Under the pieces are notes generated by a model. That model did not search any database and had not been told where the DNA came from. It saw nothing but the letters and a program-made list of their open reading frames with translations. Shown in pieces: positions 1 through 7,001 of a DNA stretch of 11,287 nucleotides (positions are counted from its first letter, which is position 1; every line of letters starts with the position of its first letter). Origin of the DNA: Euryarchaeota archaeon UBA181. Its GTDB lineage: Archaea > Thermoplasmatota > Poseidoniia > Poseidoniales > Thalassarchaeaceae. A program made the position numbers and the translations under genes. The DNA lies in the NCBI GenBank assembly GCA_002496725.1, contig DALI01000043.1, forward strand, positions 1 through 11,287, written 5' to 3'.

Positions 1-62
1 TTCGGTATATCAACGTGACGTGTGGTCATAGATGGCCATTGGCTAGCAGTATGATGATTTCC
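1..62 (-). other. Region after secY; at most the first codons of an unidentified next gene
   Basis: On the minus strand an ATG at 27-29 opens a frame, MTTRHVDIP, that runs to the window edge, but it has no clear Shine-Dalgarno. A second ATG, at 39-41, closes after nine codons. Adenylate kinase often follows archaeal secY, but this fragment does not show its N-terminal P-loop; too little sequence is available to name a gene. I see no terminator-like hairpin plus T-run. Confidence 0.25.
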
Positions 63-1982
63 TCAGTCTGCTCCGAAGAAGTCTCGCAGAACTGGATGCA
101 TCTCCATGGCCTGTTCTTTCTGTATCTGCTCATAGGTCCTCAAGATAATACCGACAGCAAGAAGGAGCCCAGTTCCTGTTGCATTTCCAACTGTCCCAAG
201 CAGATCTGCACCAGCCGCCAGAAGTCCTACGAAAGCACCGGAGAACAGTGTTACGGGAGGGATGTACCTCTCCAATATCCTCTCTAATACTACCGGATTC
301 TTCCTGAATCCAGGAATTTGCATACCTGTTCTCTCTATTTGTTTTGCTACGTCTTTGGCACTCATATTTGTGGTCTCAATCCAAAACTTGGCGAAGACGG
401 TGGACCCGGCTGTCATCACGAAGACGTATGTAAATACGTGAATCATGATCTGTGTGAGGCTATGCCCATATGCATCGCCAGTTTGGTTCAGTAACGGCAA
501 CAACCAGTCTCCGACCCCATTTACCATGGAAGAATACCACGCGAAACCATCGGAAGGCGTTGTTGCCCCTACCTCGTATGAGCCGAACCAATGCGCCCTG
601 GAGCCCCAACCTTCGCGTCCGAGTATCGGAACAGTGGAAAGTGTCGGATGGCTCCAGAAAAGCAGTGTAAACATATTGATATTAGCGAGGAGGGCCGCCA
701 TCAAGATGACTGGAATGTTGCTGGCATATACAAGCCGGATAGGGTATTGCCCCCTATGCCCTCTGACTTTTCCATGAGTCAAGGGAAGCTCAAGCTTGCT
801 TGATTCGGCATAAGCTACGACGAGGAACACGATAATCGAGGAAACTAACGCCGCTATAGGATTGGCATGATTGAGCAGAATTAGTTCGAATCCATTGTCG
901 GATACCAATTGGGAGTTTGAAGCTGTTCTTAGAGTATAGAATATCATCGGCAGAGTTCCCGATGGTGGGTTTTCCAACGACATAGGGAAATCTTGGCTGA
1001 CTGGGAGCGGCGAAAGCGTTCCGACAAATGTCGACTGGGCCACACCAGCGGCAATGAAGAGAGAAATTCCAGATCCTATGCCCCACTTACTCACCAGTTC
1101 ATCGAGAAGGAACACTAGGTATGAGCCAAGAAATAGTTGTGATACGATTACGACATTCGCCCAACCTACTCCATAGTCGTAGATCATCGTCTCATGCGGA
1201 TCCAGGAATCCGTAAACCTGGGGTATTGACTCCACGGGAATCATAAAGAGAACCAGTAGCTTCTGAATTCCCTGGTAAAGTTGCTTATCAGCGGAGTCTT
1301 GGAGGTCTAGCTGGATAATCTTAGCACCAGCGAATAATTGCATGATGATAGAGCCTGTAACGATAGGACCTATTCCAAGGTGCATTATAGAACCGGAAGC
1401 TCCGGCCATGATTGATCTGAAAGACGAGAAGATATCTAGAGTAGAGTCAGATAGACCATATATCATCACATTGGTCATCATGAAGTAAATTATCAGTACG
1501 AGAGTAGTTGTCCAGAGTTTCTGATTGAATCTGACGTGCCCATCTGGTTTCGTGATACTGGGATAGACGTCTACAAGTCTGGACAGGGCGTATAGCCTGC
1601 TTGACTCGCTACCAGTATAGAGGGATACTGAGATCCCCAATCCCGCACCAAAGCCCAAAAGGGCTACTCCCACCAATAGGAACCCGACAGTGTAGTGATC
1701 TACCCATCCCCACCAAGCCAGGGATGCGACGAAGAGAACCCAGATAGTTGGTTTAGTCGCCTTTCCGTATGGCATATCCTTCAAGAAGCTTGGAAGATCA
1801 CTGATAGTTCCCCAAACAACGAAACCTACGTAGACGAATGATATGATGAACATCATCAAAGCACGGGACTGCACATCTCCGGTAGCTTCCAGCAGGTCTC
1901 CCTTGAGCCAATAAAATAAGCCACCCCAGTACAAGCCCGCTATAATTACGAACCATGCCTTGGAGACCTTTCTTTCGACCAT
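63..1982 (-). CDS. secY: Protein translocase subunit SecY with an extra four-segment N-terminal membrane region
   Basis: Central pore of the SecYE-beta translocon in the cytoplasmic membrane. From about residue 134 the protein is canonical SecY: cytoplasmic SRLVDVYPSITKPDG, first membrane helix, then HLGIGPIVTGSIIMQLF (201-217), KWGIGSGISLFIAAG (299-313), YAESSKLELPLTHGKVRGHR (391-410; cytoplasmic loop), YPIRLVYASNIPVILMAALL (413-432), WIETTNMSAKDVAKQIERTG (534-553), GFRKNPVVLERILERYIPPV (558-577) and the end YEQIQKEQAMEMHPVLRDFF. Residues 1-132 are additional. They hold four hydrophobic segments at roughly 9-26, 41-60, 78-95 and 98-120, with basic residues on loops that would be cytoplasmic. 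An even number of added helices keeps the SecY core in its normal orientation. The total of 639 residues is far above the roughly 436 of Methanocaldococcus jannaschii SecY. The ATG has only a weak AGGT 10 bases upstream. No Met codon lies between residues 70 and 168, which argues against a start just before the core. Confidence 0.96.
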   Translation of the reverse strand: MVERKVSKAWFVIIAGLYWGGLFYWLKGDLLEATGDVQSRALMMFIISFVYVGFVVWGTISDLPSFLKDMPYGKATKPTIWVLFVASLAWWGWVDHYTVGFLLVGVALLGFGAGLGISVSLYTGSESSRLYALSRLVDVYPSITKPDGHVRFNQKLWTTTLVLIIYFMMTNVMIYGLSDSTLDIFSSFRSIMAGASGSIMHLGIGPIVTGSIIMQLFAGAKIIQLDLQDSADKQLYQGIQKLLVLFMIPVESIPQVYGFLDPHETMIYDYGVGWANVVIVSQLFLGSYLVFLLDELVSKWGIGSGISLFIAAGVAQSTFVGTLSPLPVSQDFPMSLENPPSGTLPMIFYTLRTASNSQLVSDNGFELILLNHANPIAALVSSIIVFLVVAYAESSKLELPLTHGKVRGHRGQYPIRLVYASNIPVILMAALLANINMFTLLFWSHPTLSTVPILGREGWGSRAHWFGSYEVGATTPSDGFAWYSSMVNGVGDWLLPLLNQTGDAYGHSLTQIMIHVFTYVFVMTAGSTVFAKFWIETTNMSAKDVAKQIERTGMQIPGFRKNPVVLERILERYIPPVTLFSGAFVGLLAAGADLLGTVGNATGTGLLLAVGIILRTYEQIQKEQAMEMHPVLRDFFGAD

Positions 1983-2002
1983 GCTAACGCCAACCTAAGA
2001 GT

Positions 2003-2425
2003 TCACTCCTCTTCCCAATCGCCCATATCATCATCGGAATTTGCAGAAACTGAGCCACCAGCTGCTTCGACCTTCGCTACTGCCTTAGGGCTTGCTTCTC
2101 CGACTATGATTTTCATTGCCTTGGAGATGGGCCCCTTGCCCAGTAGTTTGTCATACCCCAACTCAGTTAGATTTACCTCATCTCCATCTGTCAACTGAGA
2201 TAACTCACTGACGTTGATAGATACATTGACTTTCCTTAGACTAGGATGTCGGTTGAAACCGTGCATCCCCCAATGCCCAGGGAGATACTTGTTTCGGAAC
2301 ATGACCTTGTGCTTGCCTATGCCGGCTCTTCCCCTACCGCCTCTCTTTCCAGCGCCTCTTCCGGCTTTCTTTCCTCGGCCATGGTAGCGGCTCCTTCCAC
2401 GGAATTTGTTAGTTCTTGATACCAT
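2003..2425 (-). CDS. rplO: Large-subunit ribosomal protein uL15 (L15)
   Basis: 50S assembly protein that reaches into the 23S core with a long Gly/Arg-rich N-terminal arm. The arm is clear: KFRGRSRYHGRGKKAGRGAG (7-26), KRGGRGRAGIGKHK, then KYLPGHWGMHGFNRHPSLRK and the globular part with LSQLTDGDEVNLTELGYDKL and KAMKIIVGEASPKAVAKVEA. The chain ends in a short acidic tail (SDDDMGDWEEE). At 140 residues it is within the archaeal range. A strong GAGGTGAT ends 3 bases before the ATG and is formed partly from the uL30 stop region. A 20-base gap separates it from secY, the largest gap between adjacent named genes in the window. Confidence 0.97.
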   Translation of the reverse strand: MVSRTNKFRGRSRYHGRGKKAGRGAGKRGGRGRAGIGKHKVMFRNKYLPGHWGMHGFNRHPSLRKVNVSINVSELSQLTDGDEVNLTELGYDKLLGKGPISKAMKIIVGEASPKAVAKVEAAGGSVSANSDDDMGDWEEE

Positions 2426-2434
2426 TGAATCACC

Positions 2435-2905
2435 TCACATCATCCTGTCAGCTAAATCACTGATCGCCTCGCCTCTGAAACCTAGAGCGCCACCAACGGT
2501 GTATGCTCTCTTGATTCCGCCCCATCCCTTACTTCCACGTGGTGGGTGTAGTCTGAAAATGGGCTTGAGACCATCTACATCTTTCATTGACGCATCTCCT
2601 GAAGCAATCGCCTTAGAGAGCTGCTTGATGCTACTGTAGTCACTGGACTCCTTGATTATGGAGTCGGTTACTGGCTTATCACCGGACATCCTCCCTCTCT
2701 CTTTGATTAACTTCTCGATGGCCTCGGCATCTACCTCTCCCCAAGTAATGTAATCCTTTGACTTATGGAGCATTCCACGATACGATGGATTATCCATCAC
2801 TATCGTAGCATGATTAACTCTTGTTAGATTTAGCATAGACATGGTTTCACGAATTTTTCTTGTGACGCCACGATCACTTCTGGCCCTGATTACTAGAAAA
2901 CTCAA
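2435..2905 (-). CDS. rpmD: Large-subunit ribosomal protein uL30 (L30), TTG start
   Basis: 50S protein of the archaeal long L30 type (eukaryotic L7-like), 156 residues. The N-terminal ferredoxin-like L30 domain shows FLVIRARSDRGVTRKIRETM (3-22), LNLTRVNHATIVMDNPSYRG and MLHKSKDYITWGEVDAEAIE. The archaeal C-terminal extension has FRLHPPRGSKGWGGIKRAYT (117-136) and GALGFRGEAISDLADRM. No ATG or GTG fits the N-terminus. TTG at 2903-2905 overlaps the uS5 TGA (TTGA) and has GGGAGGG 7 bases upstream, giving the expected Met-Ser-Phe-Leu-Val-Ile-Arg start. uL15 begins 9 bases after the stop. Confidence 0.96.
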   Translation of the reverse strand: MSFLVIRARSDRGVTRKIRETMSMLNLTRVNHATIVMDNPSYRGMLHKSKDYITWGEVDAEAIEKLIKERGRMSGDKPVTDSIIKESSDYSSIKQLSKAIASGDASMKDVDGLKPIFRLHPPRGSKGWGGIKRAYTVGGALGFRGEAISDLADRMM

Positions 2906-3687
2906 CTCAATTCCCTCCCTCTGATAATACTGAGTCTCCTATTGGCACCTTCTGTTAGTCTGGTCTTATTCAGCTCGACTAGTGCATTGAAAGTGGCCTT
3001 GGCGAAATTGATAGTGGTACGAGTCTGTCCCGAGGAACGAGACCAGACATCGGTGACCCCGGCCAAAGAAAGAACTCTTCTGCCGTAGTCTCCTATTACC
3101 AGTCCCTTTCCTGCGGGCGCTGGCATCAGTGTAATTCTGGTTGAACCGGATCGTCCAGTTACCATGAACGGGACACTAGTTCCAGGGCCCTCAGAAGACT
3201 CCCAAGAGCCGTTTCCCCTCATTACTGGAATCATGTTGAGCTTTGCCTTATCGATCGCCTTGCGAATAGTGCTTGCAACCTCCTTACCTTTGCAGACAGA
3301 GAGTCCGACATATCCATCGCCATTTCCAACCGCACACAGAACATTGAATCTTACTCTCCGTCCAGAATCCGTCATTCTCTGAATCATATTTACAGCGAGC
3401 ACGTCATCAGTTATGTCTGGCAGCAATGCGTCGACAATTTCAACTTCCCTTATCGGCAAACCGGAGGAAAGGGCCTCTTCGTAAGTCAGAATCTGTCCGC
3501 TCATCACCATCCTCCCTAGCCTGGTCCTAGGTTGCCATGTCCTCAGAGCGGCGAGGGGATCTGGCCCTCCCCTCCTTCTTCCCCTGTCGCCAGAGTTCTC
3601 TTCTGGTGCCTGCAGTGCCTTGGCAAGACCGGGGGCGAGCGTTATCTCCTCGGTAATCTCTGTTTCTTCGGATTTTTCTTCGCTCAT
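2902..3687 (-). CDS. rpsE: Small-subunit ribosomal protein uS5 (S5) with an acidic N-terminal extension
   Basis: 30S body protein at the mRNA entry channel that affects decoding accuracy. The 261-residue chain has a variable acidic, then Arg/Gly-rich leader (MSEEKSEETEITEEI, then GDRGRRRGGPDP at 33-44). The S5 core follows: WQPRTRLGRMVMSGQILTYE (51-70), a dsRBD-like domain with VNMIQRMTDSGRRVRFNVLC and GNGDGYVGLSVCKGKEVAST (121-140), and the C-terminal fold with MPAPAGKGLVIGDYGRRVLS and the VTDVWSRSSGQTRTTINFAK segment. GAGGAGG lies upstream in the uL18 end. The start overlaps that gene's stop (ATGA). It is somewhat longer than many archaeal S5 proteins owing to the leader. Confidence 0.97.
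   Translation of the reverse strand: MSEEKSEETEITEEITLAPGLAKALQAPEENSGDRGRRRGGPDPLAALRTWQPRTRLGRMVMSGQILTYEEALSSGLPIREVEIVDALLPDITDDVLAVNMIQRMTDSGRRVRFNVLCAVGNGDGYVGLSVCKGKEVASTIRKAIDKAKLNMIPVMRGNGSWESSEGPGTSVPFMVTGRSGSTRITLMPAPAGKGLVIGDYGRRVLSLAGVTDVWSRSSGQTRTTINFAKATFNALVELNKTRLTEGANRRLSIIRGRELS
2913..2919 (-). promoter_or_regulatory. Shine-Dalgarno supporting the uL30 TTG start
   Basis: GGGAGGG on the minus strand, inside the final uS5 codons, lies 7 bases before TTG 2903-2905. This spacing, and the family-typical protein start that results, fix the TTG as initiator. Confidence 0.65.
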
Positions 3688-4199
3688 TGGTGTGCCTCCT
3701 CTATGGCTTTGATCGAGGTTTCGACCATGGATGATATGGAATCGTCAATATGTGCCCCATTGATTCTCTCTTCGCTTGGAAGGACCGATTCACCATGGGG
3801 TATTTCGAGCCCGGCGTCGACCATTCCCTTGAGTGCCGCGAAGACTCTGCTTCCAATAGAAGAAGCGGCTAGTCCGATATCCAGAACAGCTTCTTGGTTA
3901 CCTGAAGATAACGCCTTCTTCCCTAGTGCGTAACCCGCCACATAACATGCTGGGATAGATTTCTTAGAGACGTCAGAGGGCCATGAGAATGATTCAGTTA
4001 GTGATTTCCCGTTCACAGAATGAATGATACTGTCCCCCTCTGGGTTATATGAAACGAGTTGGCATATGACCTGTGTGTTTGAAACTCTAACCACTGCGCG
4101 AGGGGCGCCACTCCTAAGGAGCCTCATCCTCCTGTGGTAGTCTGTTTTTCCCTGGCGTCGGCGCTTAGGCCTCAATCTCTGACTTTTGCCGTGTGCCAT
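3684..4199 (-). CDS. rplR: Large-subunit ribosomal protein uL18 (L18)
   Basis: Binds 5S rRNA and helps place it in the central protuberance together with uL5. The 171 residues show the basic N-terminus RPKRRRQGKTDYHRRMRLLR (10-29), SGAPRAVVRVSNTQVICQLV (30-49), SYNPEGDSIIHSVNG, the helix AGYALGKKALSSGNQEAVLD, and AALKGMVDAGLEIPHGESVL. It follows the archaeal L18/eukaryotic L5 pattern, with a modest acidic C-terminal helix. GGGGGTGA near the end of eL19 is the ribosome-binding site (6 bases from ATG). The stop overlaps the uS5 start. The length is slightly short for archaea but complete. Confidence 0.97.
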   Translation of the reverse strand: MAHGKSQRLRPKRRRQGKTDYHRRMRLLRSGAPRAVVRVSNTQVICQLVSYNPEGDSIIHSVNGKSLTESFSWPSDVSKKSIPACYVAGYALGKKALSSGNQEAVLDIGLAASSIGSRVFAALKGMVDAGLEIPHGESVLPSEERINGAHIDDSISSMVETSIKAIEEAHQ

Positions 4200-4675
4200 C
4201 AGTTTTCACCCCCAATTTCAATTCCATCGATTTCCATGTTCGATTTCATGTGAGCAATAGAACGGTATGAACCGCCCTTAGCTTTTCGGTAATAGTACCT
4301 ATATTGAGATCTATCGAGGGTTCCATCTTCACGGAACTCCTTGAGCTCTCTTCTCTGGGATCTGATTAACCTCATCCATCTCTCTTTCTTCGGAGCTCTT
4401 GCATTGGAGGTCCCCTTTCTGGAACCATGTCCCTTTCTCCGCCCCTTAGCCTTCTGAGCAGCGGCCTTCCTAGCCCGTGTCCTACTTGTTCCCTTGATTG
4501 GCCGGGCCTTGATTACTCCATCCTCGATTAATCTCCTGACGTCGTCCTTCTGAACAGCGGATATGACCTCTTCTAGGTAGTCTGGATCAATCCAGATCCT
4601 ATGGACCCCAACAGTACGGCCCTCTTTCTGAGATAGAATTGCCGCTGCCATCCTTCTCTGGTTAGTAATTATCAT
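4199..4675 (-). CDS. rpl19e: Large-subunit ribosomal protein eL19 (L19e)
   Basis: Archaeal/eukaryotic 50S protein near the tunnel exit that reaches across to the small subunit. The 158 residues match L19e: QRRMAAAILSQKEGRTVGVH (6-25; family KRxAAxxLxCGxxRVW), RIWIDPDYLEEVISAVQKDD, LIEDGVIKARPIKGTSRTRA, then the long basic helix including GRRKGHGSRKGTSNARAPKK and RWMRLIRSQRRELKEFREDG. The C-terminal tail is YYYRKAKGGSYRSIAHMKSN. It starts one base after the eL32 stop, with GGGGGATC 6 bases upstream. The stop shares one base with the uL18 start (TGATG). Confidence 0.97.
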   Translation of the reverse strand: MIITNQRRMAAAILSQKEGRTVGVHRIWIDPDYLEEVISAVQKDDVRRLIEDGVIKARPIKGTSRTRARKAAAQKAKGRRKGHGSRKGTSNARAPKKERWMRLIRSQRRELKEFREDGTLDRSQYRYYYRKAKGGSYRSIAHMKSNMEIDGIEIGGEN

Positions 4676-4676
4676 C

Positions 4677-5342
4677 TCAGAGATCCCCCTTTCTGCTTAT
4701 CTTTCTCTGATTGAGTATCCTTAAGCCCAATGAATTGGCCCTATCATGAATATCTAGTCTCTTCCTGTTGCCAACTCTGGCACCGATCCTGACTGCCTGA
4801 GTTTCTGGATCTAGGCCCTCTAGATCACTTGACTTGTGAACCATCACTTCCTCGAATCCGGATGGGTGAAGTCCCCTTGCAGAGGCTATCTTACGATAGC
4901 CAATACGAGCCATTGGTGGCCTGTACTTTCTATTCAGTCTCATCTTTGACTGCATCCCATTTGGCTTCCTCCAGCTTGATCTGGAGAGTCTCTTGTACCT
5001 GTACCATTCCTGCCTACGGAATGCTGGTTGCTTCTTCTTCTGCTTTGCTCTGAAAGAGAGTGCGTTGGCAGTCTCCTCATCCAGCACAGGCTTTTGGCGT
5101 GCTGTATGGAGATCATCCCATTCATCTTCATCTTCGAAGAAGTCATCTTCGAACTCTTCATCAAATTCTTCTTCGGACTCTGCTATTTCAGAATCTACAG
5201 AGGAGGGGGATTCAGCTTCGACTACTGAATACTCCGAAAGTCTCTCAATGAGCTCAGACTTTTTGCCTCCGACCTTCAATCCCTTCTCTCTTAGAAGTTC
5301 CTTCAACTCAGGAACGGTCATTGTTTCGAATTCTTCTGTCAT
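4677..5342 (-). CDS. rpl32e: Large-subunit ribosomal protein eL32 (L32e) with an N-terminal SAP domain
   Basis: The C-terminal half (about residues 105-221) is archaeal/eukaryotic L32e, a 23S rRNA-binding protein on the 50S surface: AFRRQEWYRYKRLSRSSWRK (107-126), KMRLNRKYRPPMARIGYRK, ARGLHPSGFEEVMVHKSSDL and VRIGARVGNRKRLDIHDRAN. Residues 7-37 form a SAP motif: TMTVPELKELLREKGLKVGG followed by KKSELIERLSEY, with the two helices and the Gly-Lys-Lys turn of that DNA/RNA-binding family. Between them, residues 42-77 are strongly acidic; 16 of the 21 residues at 57-77 are Asp or Glu. The whole is 221 residues, against roughly 130 for many archaeal eL32. Haloarchaeal eL32 also has an N-terminal extension (an HhH-like domain, from memory), so the fusion idea has a parallel. 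The start has an upstream GGGGG. It begins one base after the uL6 stop. Confidence 0.96.
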   Translation of the reverse strand: MTEEFETMTVPELKELLREKGLKVGGKKSELIERLSEYSVVEAESPSSVDSEIAESEEEFDEEFEDDFFEDEDEWDDLHTARQKPVLDEETANALSFRAKQKKKQPAFRRQEWYRYKRLSRSSWRKPNGMQSKMRLNRKYRPPMARIGYRKIASARGLHPSGFEEVMVHKSSDLEGLDPETQAVRIGARVGNRKRLDIHDRANSLGLRILNQRKISRKGDL

Positions 5343-5343
5343 T

Positions 5344-5895
5344 CTATGCCCCCTTTGAAACTATGTAAATACCATCTTGGAAGACCCTTCTGTCTCTCTT
5401 TCGAATCTTACAGGATCGCTCTATGTTTGCAGCTGTCTGGCCAACTTTTTCCCTGTCAGCCCCACTAACTGTTACTTCGGTCTTATTTTCTACCTTAACC
5501 TCTACCTCGGAGGGACTCCAAGGTAGCTTTGCGACCCTTGGGACCTTCTCTCCGAATAGGTTGTTGATCACCATCTCGTTACCCTGAACTTTCAGGGACA
5601 TGGGAAAGTGACTGTATACTGCTTGTAGTTTGTACTCGAATCCTTCTTCGACGCCTTTGACCATATTCCTGATGTGTGCTGCCCATGTTCCCGCGATTGC
5701 TTTATCCTTCCTCCGAGGGAGTTCGCAAACAACCTCAACGCTCGAGGAAGAAATTCGTACCGAAACCTTGGGATGCCTAAACTCGCGAGATATTGCCTTG
5801 GCATCATTTGTTATTGTCACATTATTGTCATCGAGGCTCACACTGGAACCCTCAGATAATCCTATTGTGTGGATAACTTGATCTAACTTTGGCAT
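5344..5895 (-). CDS. rplF: Large-subunit ribosomal protein uL6 (L6)
   Basis: 50S protein near the sarcin-ricin loop and factor-binding site. It consists of two similar alpha/beta domains. The N-terminal domain shows FRHPKVSVRISSSSVEVVCE, followed by RRKDKAIAGTWAAHIRNMVK, a well conserved L6 segment, and VEEGFEYKLQAVYSHFPMSL. The C-terminal domain has SPSEVEVKVENKTEVTVSGA, DREKVGQTAANIE and the end RDRRVFQDGIYIVSKG. I start at ATG 5893-5895 (183 residues): GAGGAG (5905-5910) is 9 bases upstream. The alternative TTG at 5902-5904 directly abuts the Shine-Dalgarno and would add only three residues. It begins 13 bases after the uS8 stop. Confidence 0.97.
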   Translation of the reverse strand: MPKLDQVIHTIGLSEGSSVSLDDNNVTITNDAKAISREFRHPKVSVRISSSSVEVVCELPRRKDKAIAGTWAAHIRNMVKGVEEGFEYKLQAVYSHFPMSLKVQGNEMVINNLFGEKVPRVAKLPWSPSEVEVKVENKTEVTVSGADREKVGQTAANIERSCKIRKRDRRVFQDGIYIVSKGA

Positions 5896-5904
5896 GACTC
5901 TCAA

Positions 5905-5910
5905 CTCCTC
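5905..5910 (-). promoter_or_regulatory. Shine-Dalgarno that selects the uL6 ATG
   Basis: GAGGAG on the minus strand overlaps the uS8 stop region. It is 9 bases from the ATG at 5893-5895 but has no spacer to the upstream in-frame TTG at 5902-5904, so the ATG is the likely start. Confidence 0.6.
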
Positions 5911-6298
5911 AGAAAATATAGGCTAGGAGGCGTCCTCCGACACGCTCCTTCTTCGCATCATAGTGATCCATGATGCCTTGATTAGTAGTTACTATGAGAA
6001 GTCCGAAATCTCTAGCAGGAAGATACCTGGACTCCCACTTGTCGAAATCTGCCCTCTTCACTGAGTGGCGTGGCTTGATTACTCCGCAGCGATTGATTGC
6101 ACCAATTAGCTCGACCCGATATGACCCAGCTCTTCCATCTTCTATTCTCTCGAACTCTCCTACATATCCGGACTTCTGCATAATATGCAACATCTGCCCT
6201 AGTAATTTGCTTGCTGGTTTCACTGAAACCTCGTAATGTCCTGCCTGCTCCGCATTGAAAATGCGCGTGAAGGCATCGTTAAGTGGGTCGTACTGCAT
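5909..6298 (-). CDS. rpsH: Small-subunit ribosomal protein uS8 (S8)
   Basis: Primary binder of the central domain of 16S rRNA (helix 21) and a known translational repressor of spc-operon genes in Escherichia coli; repression is not demonstrated here. The 129 residues match archaeal S8: DPLNDAFTRIFNAEQAGHYE (4-23), HIMQKSGYVGEFERIEDGRA in the middle, RCGVIKPRHSVKRADFDKWE, and the C-terminal DFGLLIVTTNQGIMDHYDAK plus GGRLLAYIF. GAGGTGA overlaps the end of uS14, and GGTGA lies 4 bases before the ATG. uL6 follows closely. Confidence 0.98.
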   Translation of the reverse strand: MQYDPLNDAFTRIFNAEQAGHYEVSVKPASKLLGQMLHIMQKSGYVGEFERIEDGRAGSYRVELIGAINRCGVIKPRHSVKRADFDKWESRYLPARDFGLLIVTTNQGIMDHYDAKKERVGGRLLAYIF

Positions 6299-6307
6299 TT
6301 TTTCACC

Positions 6308-6460
6308 TCATGAATACTTCTTGAATCCTATTTCTGGAGCAGTGTCCCTGAAGCATTGCCTGCAAAGCCTCAGTCCATGACGTCGGATCATCCCTCTTTT
6401 TCTACCGCAGCGTCTGCATCCAACAGATCTACCAATCTTCTCACCATGATCTTTAGCCAT
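6308..6460 (-). CDS. rpsN: Small-subunit ribosomal protein uS14, zinc-binding type
   Basis: Small protein of the 30S head, next to uS3 and uS10. Translation of 6460 to 6308 gives a complete 50-residue protein: MAKDHGEKIGRSVGCRRCG, then a basic stretch RKRGMIRRHGLRLCRQCF, ending in ...APEIGFKKYS and TGA. Four cysteines form two CxxC pairs (15/18 and 33/36), the zinc site of the short uS14 type that archaea use. It begins one base after the uL5 TAG, and GGAGGA lies upstream inside the uL5 end. The uS8 ATG follows after 9 bases. The length is typical for archaeal uS14 (50-57 residues). Confidence 0.97.
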   Translation of the reverse strand: MAKDHGEKIGRSVGCRRCGRKRGMIRRHGLRLCRQCFRDTAPEIGFKKYS

Positions 6461-6461
6461 A

Positions 6462-7001
6462 CTATTCTTCCTCCCCATATCCGACTATCTTGAGATTGAA
6501 AGTTTTTGAGAACCATGCCCTAGCTTCTTCCGGGCCTACTCGATGGCTAGCGGAAACTCTGCGAGCCTGCTTTCTCCTTCTAGATACTCTGTGACCTGGC
6601 CTTTCTAGAACGATATTGACATCCATACCGAATATTCCGATATCCGGATCATATTTCTGTCCGGGAAAGTCCGTATAGTCAGTAATTCCAAAGGAGAGAT
6701 TGCCCGAGGAGTCGAAGTTGTAGGTTGGTAGGGTGTGCTGACGTACCCAGAATGCATCTTTCAGGAATGCATTGATTGTTTCGCTATCCCTGATGGTTAC
6801 TTTGCATCCAATCGGTGCACCCTTTCGTGTTCCAAGATCTCTGTTTGTGCTAGTAGCCAGGGTCCTTACTGGAGTCATGCCGGTCACCTTCTCCAGTGCT
6901 TTCTCAGCTAGCTGGAGCCTCTGTCCGCCTTCTCCGACACCTATGTTCACTGAGACCTTGGTTATGCGAGGGGTCAACATGGGGTTCATTTGCTGATTCA
7001 T
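6462..7001 (-). CDS. rplE: Large-subunit ribosomal protein uL5 (L5)
   Basis: Binds 5S rRNA and helix 84 of 23S rRNA in the central protuberance and touches the P-site tRNA. The 179 residues show ITKVSVNIGVGEGGQRLQLA (14-33), the conserved TLATSTNRDLGTRKGAPIGC (47-66) and KVTIRDSETINAFLKDAF, then the central GNLSFGITDYTDFPGQKYDP (family FGIxEHxxxPGxxYDP) and MDVNIVLERPGHRVSRRRK. GGAGGGTGA precedes the ATG by 3 bases, and the start overlaps the eS4 stop (ATGA). The short leader MNQQMNP is as in other archaea. The length is normal. Confidence 0.98.
   Translation of the reverse strand: MNQQMNPMLTPRITKVSVNIGVGEGGQRLQLAEKALEKVTGMTPVRTLATSTNRDLGTRKGAPIGCKVTIRDSETINAFLKDAFWVRQHTLPTYNFDSSGNLSFGITDYTDFPGQKYDPDIGIFGMDVNIVLERPGHRVSRRRKQARRVSASHRVGPEEARAWFSKTFNLKIVGYGEEE

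Noticed and set aside
790..1086. Minus-strand open frame of 98 codons inside secY.
   Set aside because: It overlaps an uninterrupted, clearly conserved part of SecY in another frame and resembles no protein.
1983..2002. Possible internal promoter before secY in the 20-base gap.
   Set aside because: No BRE/TATA-like AT-rich box is visible in or just upstream of it, and the gap is too short to argue for a separate promoter.
5100..5220. Repetitive TCTTCATCTTCGAA-like sequence that looked like a tandem repeat.
   Set aside because: It is the coding sequence of the Asp/Glu-rich linker of eL32; the repetition follows from GAA/GAT/GAC codons.
15..5881. Numerous plus-strand open frames of 60-133 codons between 15 and 5881 (for example 445-777, 3532-3933, 4993-5358).
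   Set aside because: All lie antisense to well recognised ribosomal protein genes or secY, have no family features, and mirror the codon pattern of the real strand; those opposite the acidic linker of eL32 are Ser-rich shadows.
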